Translations under genes and position numbers: made by a program
Assembly (NCBI RefSeq): GCF_000427885.1
Contig: NZ_ATYW01000014.1
Span: forward strand, 62,001 to 126,000
Source of the DNA: Glycomyces tenuis DSM 44171
GTDB taxonomy: Bacteria; Actinomycetota; Actinomycetes; Mycobacteriales; Micromonosporaceae
Direction of reading: 5' to 3'
Length of the DNA: 64,000 nt
Notes under the pieces: generated by a model
Seen by the model: the letters and a program-made list of their open reading frames with translations, nothing else
What the model was told of the DNA's origin: nothing
The model's database searches: none
In this document: positions 34,674 through 44,549 of the stretch, in pieces
Layout: each line of letters starts with the position of its first letter
Position numbering within the stretch: position 1 is the stretch's first letter

Positions 34674-35615
34674 ATGACAGATTCAGCGATCGCGGTCTCA
34701 GGACTGCGCAAGGCATTCGGGGACAAGACCGTGCTCGACGGCATCGATCTCGATGTCCGCGAGGGCACCGTCTTCTCCCTCCTCGGCCCCAACGGGGCCG
34801 GCAAGACGACGACGGTCAACGTGCTGACCACCTTGATGAAGGCCGACGGCGGCACGGCGCGCGTCGCCGGGCACGACGTCGCGACCGAGGCGAAGGCGGT
34901 GCGTGCGGCGATCGGCGTCACCGGCCAGTTCGCGGCCGTGGACGAGCTGCTGACCGGGCAGGAGAACCTCCAGCTGATGGTGGACCTGAGCCCGGTGTCC
35001 GCCAAAGAGGGCAAGCGGATCGTCACCGAACTGCTGGAGCGCTTCGAGCTGACCGAGTCGGCGAAGAAGCCCGCCTCGACCTACTCCGGCGGCATGCGCC
35101 GCAAGCTCGACCTGGCGATGACGCTGGTCGGCGAGCCGCGGATCATCTTCCTGGACGAGCCGACGACCGGCCTGGACCCGCGCAGCCGCCGCACGATGTG
35201 GTCGATCATCCGCGAGCTGGTCGCCGAGGGCACCACGGTCTTCCTCACCACCCAGTACCTCGAGGAGGCCGACCAGCTCGCCGACCGGGTCGCGGTGCTC
35301 GACCAGGGCCGCCTGGTCGCCCAGGGCACGCCCGACGAGCTCAAACGCCAGATCCCCGGGACCCACGTCCGGCTTCGCTTCACCACCGCCGCCGAACTCG
35401 ACGCGGCCGCGCGGGTCCTCGCCGACTCCGCACGCGACGACGAGGCGCTGACCCTGCGGGTCGCCGGCGACGGCGGCACGCGATCCCTGCGGGCCCTGCT
35501 CGACAGGCTCGACGAGTACTCCCTCAGCGCCGAGGAGTTCTCCGTTCACACACCCGACCTCGACGACGTCTTCCTCGCCCTGACGGGCCACACCGCGGAG
35601 GTGGAGGCGAAATGA
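34674..35615 (+). CDS. Daunorubicin-resistance-type ABC transporter ATP-binding protein (DrrA-like)
   Basis: A 313-residue ATPase. Walker A is GPNGAGKTT near residue 40, the signature is YSGGMRRKLDLAM and Walker B is IIFLDEPTTGLD. The C-terminal extension ending VHTPDLDDVFLALTG is the DrrA-type domain. It pairs with the permease that overlaps it by ATGA. No Shine-Dalgarno precedes ATG 34674, in line with a leaderless transcript. The role is probably export of a hydrophobic drug or metabolite. Confidence 0.93.
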   Translation: MTDSAIAVSGLRKAFGDKTVLDGIDLDVREGTVFSLLGPNGAGKTTTVNVLTTLMKADGGTARVAGHDVATEAKAVRAAIGVTGQFAAVDELLTGQENLQLMVDLSPVSAKEGKRIVTELLERFELTESAKKPASTYSGGMRRKLDLAMTLVGEPRIIFLDEPTTGLDPRSRRTMWSIIRELVAEGTTVFLTTQYLEEADQLADRVAVLDQGRLVAQGTPDELKRQIPGTHVRLRFTTAAELDAAARVLADSARDDEALTLRVAGDGGTRSLRALLDRLDEYSLSAEEFSVHTPDLDDVFLALTGHTAEVEAK

Positions 35616-36355
35616 AATCCCATGCGATGGTGATGTTCCGCCGCAATGTCAAGCACGTCACCCGGAACCCGTTCTCGGTGTTCAACGGCATCCTGATGCC
35701 GGTCATCATCATGCTGATGTTCGTCTACATGATGGGCGACGCCTTCGACGTCGGCGTCGATTACATCGACTACGCGACGCCCGGACTGTTGGGGCTGGCC
35801 GTCTGCTACGGGCTGTCGAGCGTCGCGCTCGCGGTGAACTCCGACATGACCAAGGGCATCATCAACCGCTTCAAGGTCATGGACGTCTCCCGCAGCGCGG
35901 TGCTGACCGGTCACCTCATCGCCAGCGTGCTGACCAACCTGGTCGCCGTCGCGGTCCTGCTCGGCGTGGCCTTCCTGCTGGGGCTCGAGCCCGCGGCCGG
36001 CGCGGCCGACTGGCTCGGTGTGGCCGGCATGGTGGTCCTGCTCGGCGTCGCGGCCGGCTGGATGACGGTCGCCATGGGGATGGCGGCGAAGACGCCCGAG
36101 ACGGCCGGCATGGCGAGCGTGCCGCTGGTCATGCTGCCGTTCTTCAGCAGCGCGATCGTCCCGGCCGAGACGATGGGACCGGGCCTGCGGCAGTTCGCCG
36201 AGTACCAGCCCATGACGCCGATCATCGAGACGCTGCGCGGGCTGCTCGCCGGGGCACCGGACGGCACCGACGCGATCATCGCGATCACCTGGTGCGTCGG
36301 CATCGCGCTCGTCGGTTACCTGTGGGCGAACGCCACGTTCAAGAAGCGAGCGTGA
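35612..36355 (+). CDS. ABC-2-type permease (DrrB-like)
   Basis: A 247-residue membrane protein with about six helices. The N-terminal segment RNVKHVTRNPFSVFNGILMP and the C-terminal PFFSSAIVPAETMGPGLRQFAEYQPMTP region are typical of DrrB permeases. It overlaps the ATPase gene by ATGA and converges with the BTAD regulator, the two stops overlapping by 17 bp. Confidence 0.92.
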   Translation: MKSHAMVMFRRNVKHVTRNPFSVFNGILMPVIIMLMFVYMMGDAFDVGVDYIDYATPGLLGLAVCYGLSSVALAVNSDMTKGIINRFKVMDVSRSAVLTGHLIASVLTNLVAVAVLLGVAFLLGLEPAAGAADWLGVAGMVVLLGVAAGWMTVAMGMAAKTPETAGMASVPLVMLPFFSSAIVPAETMGPGLRQFAEYQPMTPIIETLRGLLAGAPDGTDAIIAITWCVGIALVGYLWANATFKKRA

Positions 36356-39300
36356 CCGCGACCAGCTGATCCCAGCCTGCTCCGTCAACACCCCGAGCCG
36401 CCTCGGCGAACGCTTCGTCGCCGAGGCGGCTCCGCGCTTCCCGCTCGATCCGTGCCGCGTCCGGCAGGGAGCGGTCCGGCAGGCCGCGCACGGCGTCGCT
36501 CGCGGCGAGCAGCCGCGCGGCCTGCTCGGGCCGGTCGCGGCGCAGTGCCAGGTCCGCGACGCCGACGAGCATCCCCGCGATCATGGGCGCGTACCCCAGT
36601 TCGACGGCCGCTCGGTAGGCCGCCGCGCAGTGCTCACGGGCCTCGTCGAGATCATCGGTGAGGGCGCTCCGCAGGATGTGCAGCAGCGCCAGGAGGTTGT
36701 CGGCCTTGTCGCCCAGCACGCTCGTCGCGAGGTCGAGCTGCCTGCGGGCCTCCTCGGTGTCGCCGCGCCAGCGGGCGAGCTCCGCCTTCGACAGCGCCAG
36801 CTCCGAGAGCGCCTCCGGCCAGGTGACCCCCGAGGCGCGCCGCTGCGCCTCGGCCATCGCGGCCTCGCTCGCGTCCTCGTCGCCGAGCAGCCGGTACAGC
36901 TGGGCCTGCCGCGCCCGCATCCGGATGACGTCCTCGACGGCCCCGACCTCGGTCACGGCCTCGATCGCCTGCTCGTAGTACTCGCACGCGGCGGCGAACT
37001 CGCCCCGCATGGCGATGCGGTCCGCCAGTTCGGTCAGGGCGAACGAGATCCCGAACCGTTCACCGAGCGCCCGGAACTCGGTGAACGCCCGCTCGAGGTA
37101 CGCGTCCGCGTCCCGCCCGGGATGGCCGAGCATGATCCGCGACTTGCCGAGGTGCAGCAGCGCGAGCGCGCGCACCCACGGGTCCGGGTTGTCCAGCAGC
37201 GACTCCCACGCGGGCAGGATCGCGTCGGGCCCCTCCAGCATGCGTTCCAGCGGAACGGCCACGGCCAGCACGGGATTGCCGGAGCAGCTGTACTGGGCGA
37301 AGCGGTAGGCCTGGTGGATCAGCTCCGCCACGTGGTTCTCGTCGGAGCCCCGCCCGGCGCTGGCGAACGTCACGGCGCTCCCGTACACGATGGCCCGGGT
37401 CTCGTCGTCGACCTCGCCGGGGGTCTCGAGGGCCGCGGTGATCAGCTCCTTGCCCTCGGCCCGGTGTCCGCTGAGCCACCAGTAGAAGCCGGCGGCCGCC
37501 GCGAGCCGCATCGCCTCCTGCGCCTCGCCGGCCGCGAGCGCCCCGCGCATCGCGGCGCTGATGTCGTCGTGCTCGGCGGAGAGCACGGCGAGCCATGCCA
37601 ATTGCTCGGCGCGGAGGAGCCGCGGGTTCGCGGTCTCGGCGAGCTCGGTGAAGTGGGCGAGGTGCGCGCGGCGCGCCGATGCCGACTCCCCGGCCTCCGC
37701 GAGGCGCTGCGCGGCGTACTCCTTGATCGTGCCGAGCATCCGGTAGCGCGGTGCCCGGTCGCCCTCGGCGACGAGCAGCGACTTCTCGGTCAGCGAGCCG
37801 AGCAGTTCGAGCACCTGGCCCGGTTCGACGGCGTCACCGGAGCAGACCCGTTCGGCCGCTTCCAGGCTCGCCCCGCCCGCGAACACCGAGAGCCTGCGCA
37901 GGACCGTCCGTTCGGCGTCGCTGAGCAGCTCCCAGCTCCAGTCGACCATCGCGCGCAGCGTCCGGTGCCGCGGCAGCGCGGTGCGGCTGCCGCCGGTCAG
38001 CAGGCGGAACCGGTCGTCGAGCCGGCCCGCGAGCTGCTCGAGGGACATGGTGCGCAGCCTGGCCGCGGCCAGTTCGATCGCCAGCGGCATCCCGTCCAGC
38101 GCCCGGCAGACGCGGGCCATCGTCGCCAAGGTCCGAGCGTCGGCCGTGAGGTCCCCCCGCACCGCGCTCGCCCGGTCCAGCAGCAGCCGGACGGCCGGGG
38201 CCGACTCGATCTCGCTGGAATCGGCGCCCTCCGCCGGGAGGGCCAGCGGCGCGACCGGCCACAGCGCCTCACCGGTGATGCCGAGCGGTTCCCTGCTCGT
38301 CGCCAGGATCCGCAGCCGCCGGCACTCCCCGAGCAGCCGGTGGGCGACCGCCGCCGCCGACTCGATCACGTGCTCGCAGTTGTCCAGGACCAGCAGCGCC
38401 TCCCGGTCGCGGAGCGCGGCGACGAGCCGGTCCTCGGGCCCCGTGCTCGGCGCTTCGCCGTGCAGCGCGTCCCGCAGGCCGAGGCCGGCGAGCGCCGCCT
38501 GCGCCACGTCGCCGTCCGCGCCGACGGCGGCGAGCTCCACCAGCCAGGCCCCGTCCGGCAGCCCGCCGAGCAGGGTGCGCGCCGTCTCGGTGGCCAGCCT
38601 GGTCTTCCCCGCGCCGCCCGGCCCGATCAGGGTGGTGAGCCGGTGCCCGGCGGCGAGGCCGGCGACCGCGGCGACGTCGGCGTCCTTGCCGATGAAGCTG
38701 GTGAGCTCTTCGCGCAGGTTGGTCCTGCGCTGCTCCTCCCGCCGCCCCGACTCGCCCCGCAGCAGCGCGACGTGCAATGCGGACAGCTCCGGCGAGGGGT
38801 CGGCGCCCAGCTCCTCGGCCAGGGCCTCTTTCGTGCGCTGGTACACCAGCAGCGCCTCGGTGTCGCGACCGGCCGCGGCGAGGGCGCGCATCAGCGCGGC
38901 GACGAGCCGCTCCCGCACCGGGTGCGCGGCCACCAGATCGCTCAGCTCCGCGACCAGCTCGGCGCCGCGGCCGAGCTCGATCTCCGCGTCGAACCGGTCT
39001 TCGACGGCCTGGAGCCGCAGCCGTTCGAGCCGGGTGACCGCCGCGTCGAAGGCGGCGCTGTCGGCCAGGCCGATGTCCTGCATGGCCGCACCGCGCCACA
39101 AGGCGAGGGCCTCGCGCAGCCGCCGCGCCCGCTGCGACCCCTCCTCGCCTGCCCGCCTGAGGAGGCGCTCGAAGCGCACAGCGTCGACGGCGTCGGCCTC
39201 CACCGCCAGCCGGTAGCCGTCCGCCCGGCCTTCGACCGAGCCGTCCGGCAGTGCCTTCCGCAGTCGGGAGACCAAGCGATGCAAGGCGTTCGCCGCTTCC

Positions 39301-39470
39301 GAAGGAGGATGCCCGCCCCAGATCCAGTCGACGAGCGCCGCCTTGGGGACCACGCGGCCCGCCTCGAGCGCGAGGGCGGCCAGCAGCGCGCGCAGCCGGG
39401 CGCCCGGCACGTCGGCGAGGGCGCCGTCGTCCAGGCGGACCTCGAACGGTCCGAGCATCCCGATCTGCAC
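36339..39470 (-). CDS. AfsR/SARP-type regulator with BTAD, NB-ARC-like ATPase and TPR-rich C-terminus
   Basis: A 1043-residue regulator. An OmpR-type winged helix starts VQIGMLGPFEVRLDD and includes NALHRLVSRLRKALPDG. The bacterial transcriptional activation domain follows to about residue 245 (LVYQRTKEALAEELGADPSP). An AAA/NB-ARC-like ATPase has Walker A GPGGAGKTRLA (Lys289), Walker B LLVLDNCEH and the STAND-type ILATSREPLGI. The remaining 450 residues are helical repeats. GTG 39470 is chosen because homology begins there. It converges with the drug ABC pair, whose promoter carries SARP-like repeats, so it is the candidate activator. It could instead serve an unseen pathway. Confidence 0.92.
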   Translation of the reverse strand: MQIGMLGPFEVRLDDGALADVPGARLRALLAALALEAGRVVPKAALVDWIWGGHPPSEAANALHRLVSRLRKALPDGSVEGRADGYRLAVEADAVDAVRFERLLRRAGEEGSQRARRLREALALWRGAAMQDIGLADSAAFDAAVTRLERLRLQAVEDRFDAEIELGRGAELVAELSDLVAAHPVRERLVAALMRALAAAGRDTEALLVYQRTKEALAEELGADPSPELSALHVALLRGESGRREEQRRTNLREELTSFIGKDADVAAVAGLAAGHRLTTLIGPGGAGKTRLATETARTLLGGLPDGAWLVELAAVGADGDVAQAALAGLGLRDALHGEAPSTGPEDRLVAALRDREALLVLDNCEHVIESAAAVAHRLLGECRRLRILATSREPLGITGEALWPVAPLALPAEGADSSEIESAPAVRLLLDRASAVRGDLTADARTLATMARVCRALDGMPLAIELAAARLRTMSLEQLAGRLDDRFRLLTGGSRTALPRHRTLRAMVDWSWELLSDAERTVLRRLSVFAGGASLEAAERVCSGDAVEPGQVLELLGSLTEKSLLVAEGDRAPRYRMLGTIKEYAAQRLAEAGESASARRAHLAHFTELAETANPRLLRAEQLAWLAVLSAEHDDISAAMRGALAAGEAQEAMRLAAAAGFYWWLSGHRAEGKELITAALETPGEVDDETRAIVYGSAVTFASAGRGSDENHVAELIHQAYRFAQYSCSGNPVLAVAVPLERMLEGPDAILPAWESLLDNPDPWVRALALLHLGKSRIMLGHPGRDADAYLERAFTEFRALGERFGISFALTELADRIAMRGEFAAACEYYEQAIEAVTEVGAVEDVIRMRARQAQLYRLLGDEDASEAAMAEAQRRASGVTWPEALSELALSKAELARWRGDTEEARRQLDLATSVLGDKADNLLALLHILRSALTDDLDEAREHCAAAYRAAVELGYAPMIAGMLVGVADLALRRDRPEQAARLLAASDAVRGLPDRSLPDAARIEREARSRLGDEAFAEAARGVDGAGWDQLVAVTLAS

Positions 39471-39542
39471 CCGCTGATTCTGCCACGGCCGGCCGGCCAC
39501 CCGCCGCTGACGCGGAGCCGCGGCGTCGAGCACCCCGCGCGG

Positions 39543-40991
39543 TCACCGATCCCGTGGCGCCACTTGGGTGTAGACGGCGACGGTGTACTCGTCGAGGCCC
39601 TCGGTGCCGCCCTCGCGGCCGTATCCGGAGGACTTGACGCCGCCGAACGGCGCCTCGGCGACGGCCAGCGCGGTGCCGTTGACGCCGATCATGCCGACGT
39701 CGAGGCGGGAGGCGACGTCGCGCGCCTCGCCCTCCGGCCCGAAGACATAGGCGGCGAGCCCCTGCTCCACGGCGTTCGCCCTGGCCACGGCCTCGTCGAC
39801 CGAGCGGTACGGCAGCACCGGCGCGATCGGTCCGAAGGGCTCCTCGGTGAGGATCCGCGCGTCCTCGTGGACGTCGATCACGACGGTCGGCTCGTAGAAC
39901 CATCCGGGCAGCGACTCGACGCGGCGCCCGCCGGTGAGCACCCGCGCGCCTCCCGCCCTGAGGTCATCCACAAGAGACGACACGGCCTCGAGCCGGCGCT
40001 CGTTCGCCAGCGGTCCGACCTCGACGCCGTCCCGGTCGCCCGGCCCGACGGTGAGCGCCGCCGCCGCGGCGGCGAAATGCTCCGCGAACTCCTCGGCGGC
40101 CTCGCCGGGCACGAAGAACCTGGTGGGGGAGATGCACACCTGCCCGGCGTTGCGGAACTTCGCGCCCGCGAGCGCCCTGGCGACCGCGGGCACGTCGGCG
40201 CCGGGCAGCACGATCACGGGCGCGTGCCCGCCGAGCTCGAGGCTGAGCGGCTGGAGGTGCTCCGCCGACAGCCGCACGAGCTCGCGGCCGACCGGTATCG
40301 AGCCGGTCAGCGTGATCTTCCGGATGACCGGCGAGCCGATGACCTGCCGGGCGATCGCCGGTGCGTCGCCGGTGACGAGGGCGATCACGGCTCCCGGGAG
40401 ACCCGCGTCGACGAGGGCCTCGACGAGCGCGGCCGCGGCGCCGGGCGCCTCCTCGGCGGGCTTGACCAGGATCCCGCATCCGGCGGCGATCGCCGGGGCG
40501 ATCTTCCGGGCCGGGAGCGAGGCGGGGAAGTTCCACGCAGAGAAGGCGGCGACGGGGCCGATCGGGCGGCGCTCCACGATGAACTCGCGTCCGCCGCTCG
40601 ACCACCTCCGGCCGCGCTCGCGCGTCGCCTCGCCCGCGTACCAGTCGAAGTAGCCGGCGGACTGCTCGACCTCGGACCGGGCCTCGCCGAGCGGCTTCCC
40701 CTGCTCGGCGGTGATGGCCCCGGCGACCTCCTCGGCTCGCGAGCGCAGGATCGCCGCCGCCTCGCGGAGCACGCGGGCGCGCTCGGCGGGCTCGGACCGG
40801 CGCCAGGCCGCGAAGCCCCGGTCGACGGCGGCGAGGGCCTCGTCGACGTCGGCCTCGCCGGCCCGCGCCACCGATCCGACGACCTCGCCGGTGGCGGGGT
40901 CGCGGAGCTCGTCCGAGGCGCCGCCCGCCGCCGCGCGCCACCGCCCGTCGATGAACAGGAGCGCCTCCCGCCCGCCCGCGGTCCCGCTCAT
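39543..40991 (-). CDS. NAD(P)-dependent aldehyde dehydrogenase, succinate/ketoglutarate semialdehyde type
   Basis: A 482-residue aldehyde dehydrogenase. The catalytic Cys286 is in GQVCISPTRF and the general base Glu252 in LELGGHAP. AFSAWNFPASLPARKI and the C-terminal EAPFGGVKSSGYGREGG are typical of GabD-like enzymes. The start overlaps the xylosidase stop (ATGA), and the gene ends the xylosidase-importer operon. In pentose oxidation, 2-ketoglutarate semialdehyde dehydrogenase is the last step of the Weimberg route and belongs to this clade. That substrate is a reasonable inference over succinate semialdehyde. Confidence 0.9.
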   Translation of the reverse strand: MSGTAGGREALLFIDGRWRAAAGGASDELRDPATGEVVGSVARAGEADVDEALAAVDRGFAAWRRSEPAERARVLREAAAILRSRAEEVAGAITAEQGKPLGEARSEVEQSAGYFDWYAGEATRERGRRWSSGGREFIVERRPIGPVAAFSAWNFPASLPARKIAPAIAAGCGILVKPAEEAPGAAAALVEALVDAGLPGAVIALVTGDAPAIARQVIGSPVIRKITLTGSIPVGRELVRLSAEHLQPLSLELGGHAPVIVLPGADVPAVARALAGAKFRNAGQVCISPTRFFVPGEAAEEFAEHFAAAAAALTVGPGDRDGVEVGPLANERRLEAVSSLVDDLRAGGARVLTGGRRVESLPGWFYEPTVVIDVHEDARILTEEPFGPIAPVLPYRSVDEAVARANAVEQGLAAYVFGPEGEARDVASRLDVGMIGVNGTALAVAEAPFGGVKSSGYGREGGTEGLDEYTVAVYTQVAPRDR

Positions 40992-42715
40992 CGGGGCTCC
41001 AGCACGACGAGCGACACCGACGGCAGCGGCAGCCGCGTCTCGTACCGCAGGCCCCCCTCCGAGGCCTCGACGAGCCGCGGCTCGCCGACGGTCTCGAGGC
41101 CCTGCCGGGCGTGGATCGTCGCGAGGGTCTCCGCGTCCGGGTCCTGCGGCGAGCCGAGCCCCTCCCACACCGTGTGGGCGTTCGAGTGCTCGGCGTCGAT
41201 CCGGTACTCGGTGACGGTGTAGGCGGGCGCCGCGAGCCCGGTGAAGCCCAGCGCCGTCGCGGCCGTCTCGGCGTCGGCGGCGTACTGGTCGTCGCCGTGC
41301 CGCCAGACCAGGGCCGCGACGGTCCCGTCCTCGGCGATCGACGCGAGGGCGTCGACCTCCTCGGGCATGCCGTGCTCGCGCCCGGACAGGTCGTCGATGG
41401 GCCACGCGGCGTCGGACTCGGCGCCGATGCGCCGCTCGCCGAGCTTCGCGAAGAGCCGGTAGGCGTTCATGAGCGGCTTCTCGATGCCGCCCTGCGTGGT
41501 CCACGAGCGCGTGCCCTCGAAGTAGCGTTCGCCTTCGAAGTAGAACGACCACGTCGTGGCCTGCTCGATGTTGTCGCGGTGGCGCCCGGACAGGTCGAGG
41601 AGCTTCTTCATGAGCTTGGCCTGGAACACCGGGTAGTACTCGGTGTTCTGGAAGCGGAAGTTCGGGTTGTCGTAGGCGCTGTGGTGGGCCGGGACGCCCG
41701 CGTCGCACTCGTCGATGATCGCGGGCAGGTCCGCGTACTCGGGGAACTCGCCCATCACCGACAGCAGCCGGTCGACCTCGAACAGCATCTTCACCGCCGA
41801 AGGGGACTCCCGCACGGGGGGAGGGGCGCCCATCGGGCCGTAGGTCCGCCACGGCGTGAACGCCGATCCCTTGGTGTGGAAGGAGACGTAGTCGAGCGGC
41901 GTCCCGGTGCGCGAGCAGTGCTCGAGGAAGCCGCGCAGGAACCCCGCGCCGTCGTCGCCGCCGGTGACCGAGGGCCCGCCGACGCGCGCCTGGGGGAGCA
42001 CGCTCCGGATCGCCTCGGCGGTGACGGTGTACAGCTCGCAGTACTGCTCGGGCGTGCCCCTCCAGTAGAAGATGTCGGGCTCGTTCCACAGCTCCCACAC
42101 CCAGTTCGAGACCTCTTCGGCCCCGTAGCGTTCGAGGACGTGCTCGGCGGTCGCGGCGCACAGCCCGGCCCACTTGCCGTAGTCCTTCGGCGGGAACGAC
42201 CACAGGCCCTGCTCGTAGGCGCTGTAGACGGTGGGGCTCGGGATCACCGGGAAGACGTCGTACGCCTTCTCCGGCACGAGGTCCTTCGGGGTGAAGCCGA
42301 GCTCGACGAGCACGTGGTGGCCCGCCCCGACGATCGCGTCGTAGGTCTGGTCCAGCAGCGTGAAGTCGTAGTGGGGATTGCCGTCGGCGTCCTCGTGGTA
42401 GACGTTCCCGTTGCCCCAGTGCGGCTGCCCCCAGCCGCTGCCGGAGCAGAACATGTAGTGGGGCCGCACGTGGAACGGGCGCGGGGAGAACTCGCCGATG
42501 CTCCGCAGCAGCCGCTTCCCGTCCGGGCGGTACGTGTAGTTGATCTCGTCGTAGCCCATGCTCGCCCAGATCGGCGCGAGCTCCCCGAGCGGCGACGAGG
42601 CGTCGATGCGCACCTCGGCGCCGCGCACGTGCCGGGGGTCCGGATCGGACCGGGCCGCCTTCGGGTGCGCCCGGTTGGCCCCCGCGTGCTCGGTGGATCG
42701 CGTCGTGTTCGCCAT
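40988..42715 (-). CDS. GH39 beta-xylosidase
   Basis: A 575-residue GH39 enzyme. The acid/base is Glu212 in WELWNEPDIFYW, and the nucleophile is Glu336 in IIDECDAGVPAHHSAYDNP. FHVRPHYMFCSGSGWGQPHWGNGNVY is represented by the segment around residue 80 and shows the family N-terminal loop. No signal peptide is seen, so it hydrolyses imported xylo-oligosaccharides in the cytoplasm. It is directly downstream of the CUT1 permeases (2-bp gap), linking the importer to xylan products. Confidence 0.9.
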   Translation of the reverse strand: MANTTRSTEHAGANRAHPKAARSDPDPRHVRGAEVRIDASSPLGELAPIWASMGYDEINYTYRPDGKRLLRSIGEFSPRPFHVRPHYMFCSGSGWGQPHWGNGNVYHEDADGNPHYDFTLLDQTYDAIVGAGHHVLVELGFTPKDLVPEKAYDVFPVIPSPTVYSAYEQGLWSFPPKDYGKWAGLCAATAEHVLERYGAEEVSNWVWELWNEPDIFYWRGTPEQYCELYTVTAEAIRSVLPQARVGGPSVTGGDDGAGFLRGFLEHCSRTGTPLDYVSFHTKGSAFTPWRTYGPMGAPPPVRESPSAVKMLFEVDRLLSVMGEFPEYADLPAIIDECDAGVPAHHSAYDNPNFRFQNTEYYPVFQAKLMKKLLDLSGRHRDNIEQATTWSFYFEGERYFEGTRSWTTQGGIEKPLMNAYRLFAKLGERRIGAESDAAWPIDDLSGREHGMPEEVDALASIAEDGTVAALVWRHGDDQYAADAETAATALGFTGLAAPAYTVTEYRIDAEHSNAHTVWEGLGSPQDPDAETLATIHARQGLETVGEPRLVEASEGGLRYETRLPLPSVSLVVLEPR

Positions 42716-42717
42716 GG

Positions 42718-43626
42718 TCAGCCTTTCAGTCCGGTGTTGCTGATGCCCGCGACGATGAATCGCTGGGCGAAGAGGAATACGAGCAGCGGGGGTGTGATGG
42801 CGAGGATGGTCGAGGCCATGACCACGCCGTATTCGCTGTCGCCGTAAGCGGATCGGAAGGTGATCAGGGCGAGCGGCAGCGTCTGCATCGAGGGTGTGCT
42901 GGTGGCGATGAGCGGCCACAGGAAGTCGTTCCACGCCGCGAGGAACACGAGGATGCCGAGGGTGGCCAGGCCCGGCCGGATGAGCGGCAGCACGATGTAG
43001 CGGTAGTTCTGCCAGGCGTTCGCGCCGTCGATCTTCGCGGCCTCGGTCAGCTCGACCGGGAGGTTCACGATGAACTGCCGCAGCAGGACGACGCCGAACA
43101 GCGACACGACGTGCGGGATGATGAGCGCGCCGTAGGTGTTCAGGAGCCCGAGCGCCGCGAACTGCTGGAACAGCGGCACGAGGATCACCTCGGTGGGGAT
43201 CAGCATCGCGAGGACGATGAGGCTCAGGATGAGCGCGCTGCCGCGGAACGGCAGGCGGGCGAGCGCGTAGGCCATCATCGAGCACACGACGAGCGCCAGG
43301 AGGGTCGCGGCGACCGCCACGACGGAGCTGTTGAAGAACGCGACGAAGACGTTGACGGCGCGGCCGTCGGGCTGGACGAGCTTGGACCAGTTGGCCCCGC
43401 TGGGGTCCGAGGGGACGAAGCCCGCCCCGGACGTCAGGCGCTCGGCGTTGAACGACCCGATGAGGACCCACAGCAGCGGCAGGGTCCACCCCACGGCGAA
43501 GACGGCGCCGAACGCCGTGGCCGCGTACTTGGCGCGGCGGGACGGGCTGAGGCGGGAGCGTCCGCCGGTCTTCCCGGCGTCGGCGTCCGACGTGGCGCGG
43601 GGCGCGGTCTGAGCTGCGGTGCTCAT
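42718..43626 (-). CDS. Carbohydrate ABC transporter permease (MalG-type)
   Basis: A 302-residue permease with six helices and the EAA loop TEAAKIDGANAWQNYRYIVLP. The cytoplasmic N-terminus is about 30 residues and basic. It overlaps the upstream permease by one base and leads into the GH39 gene. Third CUT1 system of the window. Confidence 0.93.
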   Translation of the reverse strand: MSTAAQTAPRATSDADAGKTGGRSRLSPSRRAKYAATAFGAVFAVGWTLPLLWVLIGSFNAERLTSGAGFVPSDPSGANWSKLVQPDGRAVNVFVAFFNSSVVAVAATLLALVVCSMMAYALARLPFRGSALILSLIVLAMLIPTEVILVPLFQQFAALGLLNTYGALIIPHVVSLFGVVLLRQFIVNLPVELTEAAKIDGANAWQNYRYIVLPLIRPGLATLGILVFLAAWNDFLWPLIATSTPSMQTLPLALITFRSAYGDSEYGVVMASTILAITPPLLVFLFAQRFIVAGISNTGLKG

Positions 43627-44549
43627 CACGACTCCCTCCTTCGGGTGAGGGCGAGCTGGACGACGGTGACGATGAGGATGATGACGGCCAGGGTCCATCC
43701 GATGGCGGAGGCGTAGCCGGTCTGGAAGTCGCGGAAGCCCGACTCGTAGAGCATCTGGAGGACGACGCGCGTCGAACCGGCGGGCCCGCCCTCGGTGACG
43801 AGGTAGACCTGCTCGAAGACCTTGAAGGAGTCGATGAGCCGCAGGAGCACGACGAGCATGAGCACCGGCGCGATGGCGGGCAGGGTGACGTGGCGGAAGC
43901 GCTGGAACACGTTCGCGCCGTCGATCTTCGCCGCCTCGTACAGCTGGGCGGGGATGTCCTGGAGCGCCGCGAGCAGGACCAGCAGGGGAAAGCCGACGCG
44001 CCACCACAGGGTGATGAGCACGACGGCGCCCATGGCCTCGCCCGGCGTGCTCAGCCACGCCTGCTCCGGCAGGCCGACCGTGGAGAGGATCTGGTTGAGG
44101 TTGCCGCCGAGCGGGTTGAGCGCGGTCTGCCAGATGATGGCGACGGCGGCGCCCGTCAGCAGGTACGGCGAGATGAACGCCGCGCGGATCGCGCCCCGCC
44201 CGCCCAGCGGCTGGTTGAGCAGCATCGCCAGGAGCAGGCCGACCGCGACCAGGACGGGGACGTTGAGGACGACGAACAGCGCCGTGTTCCCGAGCGCCGA
44301 CCGGAAGTCGGGGTCGCTCGCGAGGCTCGCGTAGTTGTCGAAGCCGACGAAGCCGCCGGTGCCCTCGGCCATGTTGGTGTCGGTGAGGCTCACCCAGAAG
44401 CCCGAGACGACGGGCACGCCCCACAGGAACAGCAGCAGCAGCATGAACGGGGCGGCGAAGAGGATGCCGACCCTGGTGAGCCGCCTGCGCCGCGGCGAGC
44501 GGGCGGCCCTGCGCGGGGCCGCCGTCCGGTTCTCGGTCGTCGCGCTCAT
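43626..44549 (-). CDS. Carbohydrate ABC transporter permease (MalF-type)
   Basis: A 307-residue permease with the EAA loop YEAAKIDGANVFQRFRHVTLP and six predicted helices. A very basic N-terminus (RRAARSPRRRRLTR) precedes the first helix. The ATG overlaps the binding-protein stop (ATGA), so translation is coupled to it. Confidence 0.93.
   Translation of the reverse strand: MSATTENRTAAPRRAARSPRRRRLTRVGILFAAPFMLLLLFLWGVPVVSGFWVSLTDTNMAEGTGGFVGFDNYASLASDPDFRSALGNTALFVVLNVPVLVAVGLLLAMLLNQPLGGRGAIRAAFISPYLLTGAAVAIIWQTALNPLGGNLNQILSTVGLPEQAWLSTPGEAMGAVVLITLWWRVGFPLLVLLAALQDIPAQLYEAAKIDGANVFQRFRHVTLPAIAPVLMLVVLLRLIDSFKVFEQVYLVTEGGPAGSTRVVLQMLYESGFRDFQTGYASAIGWTLAVIILIVTVVQLALTRRRES

Noticed and set aside
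36630-41222. Long open frame (about 1530 codons) on the plus strand
   Set aside because: It is the antisense of the BTAD regulator and aldehyde dehydrogenase genes and has no domain content.
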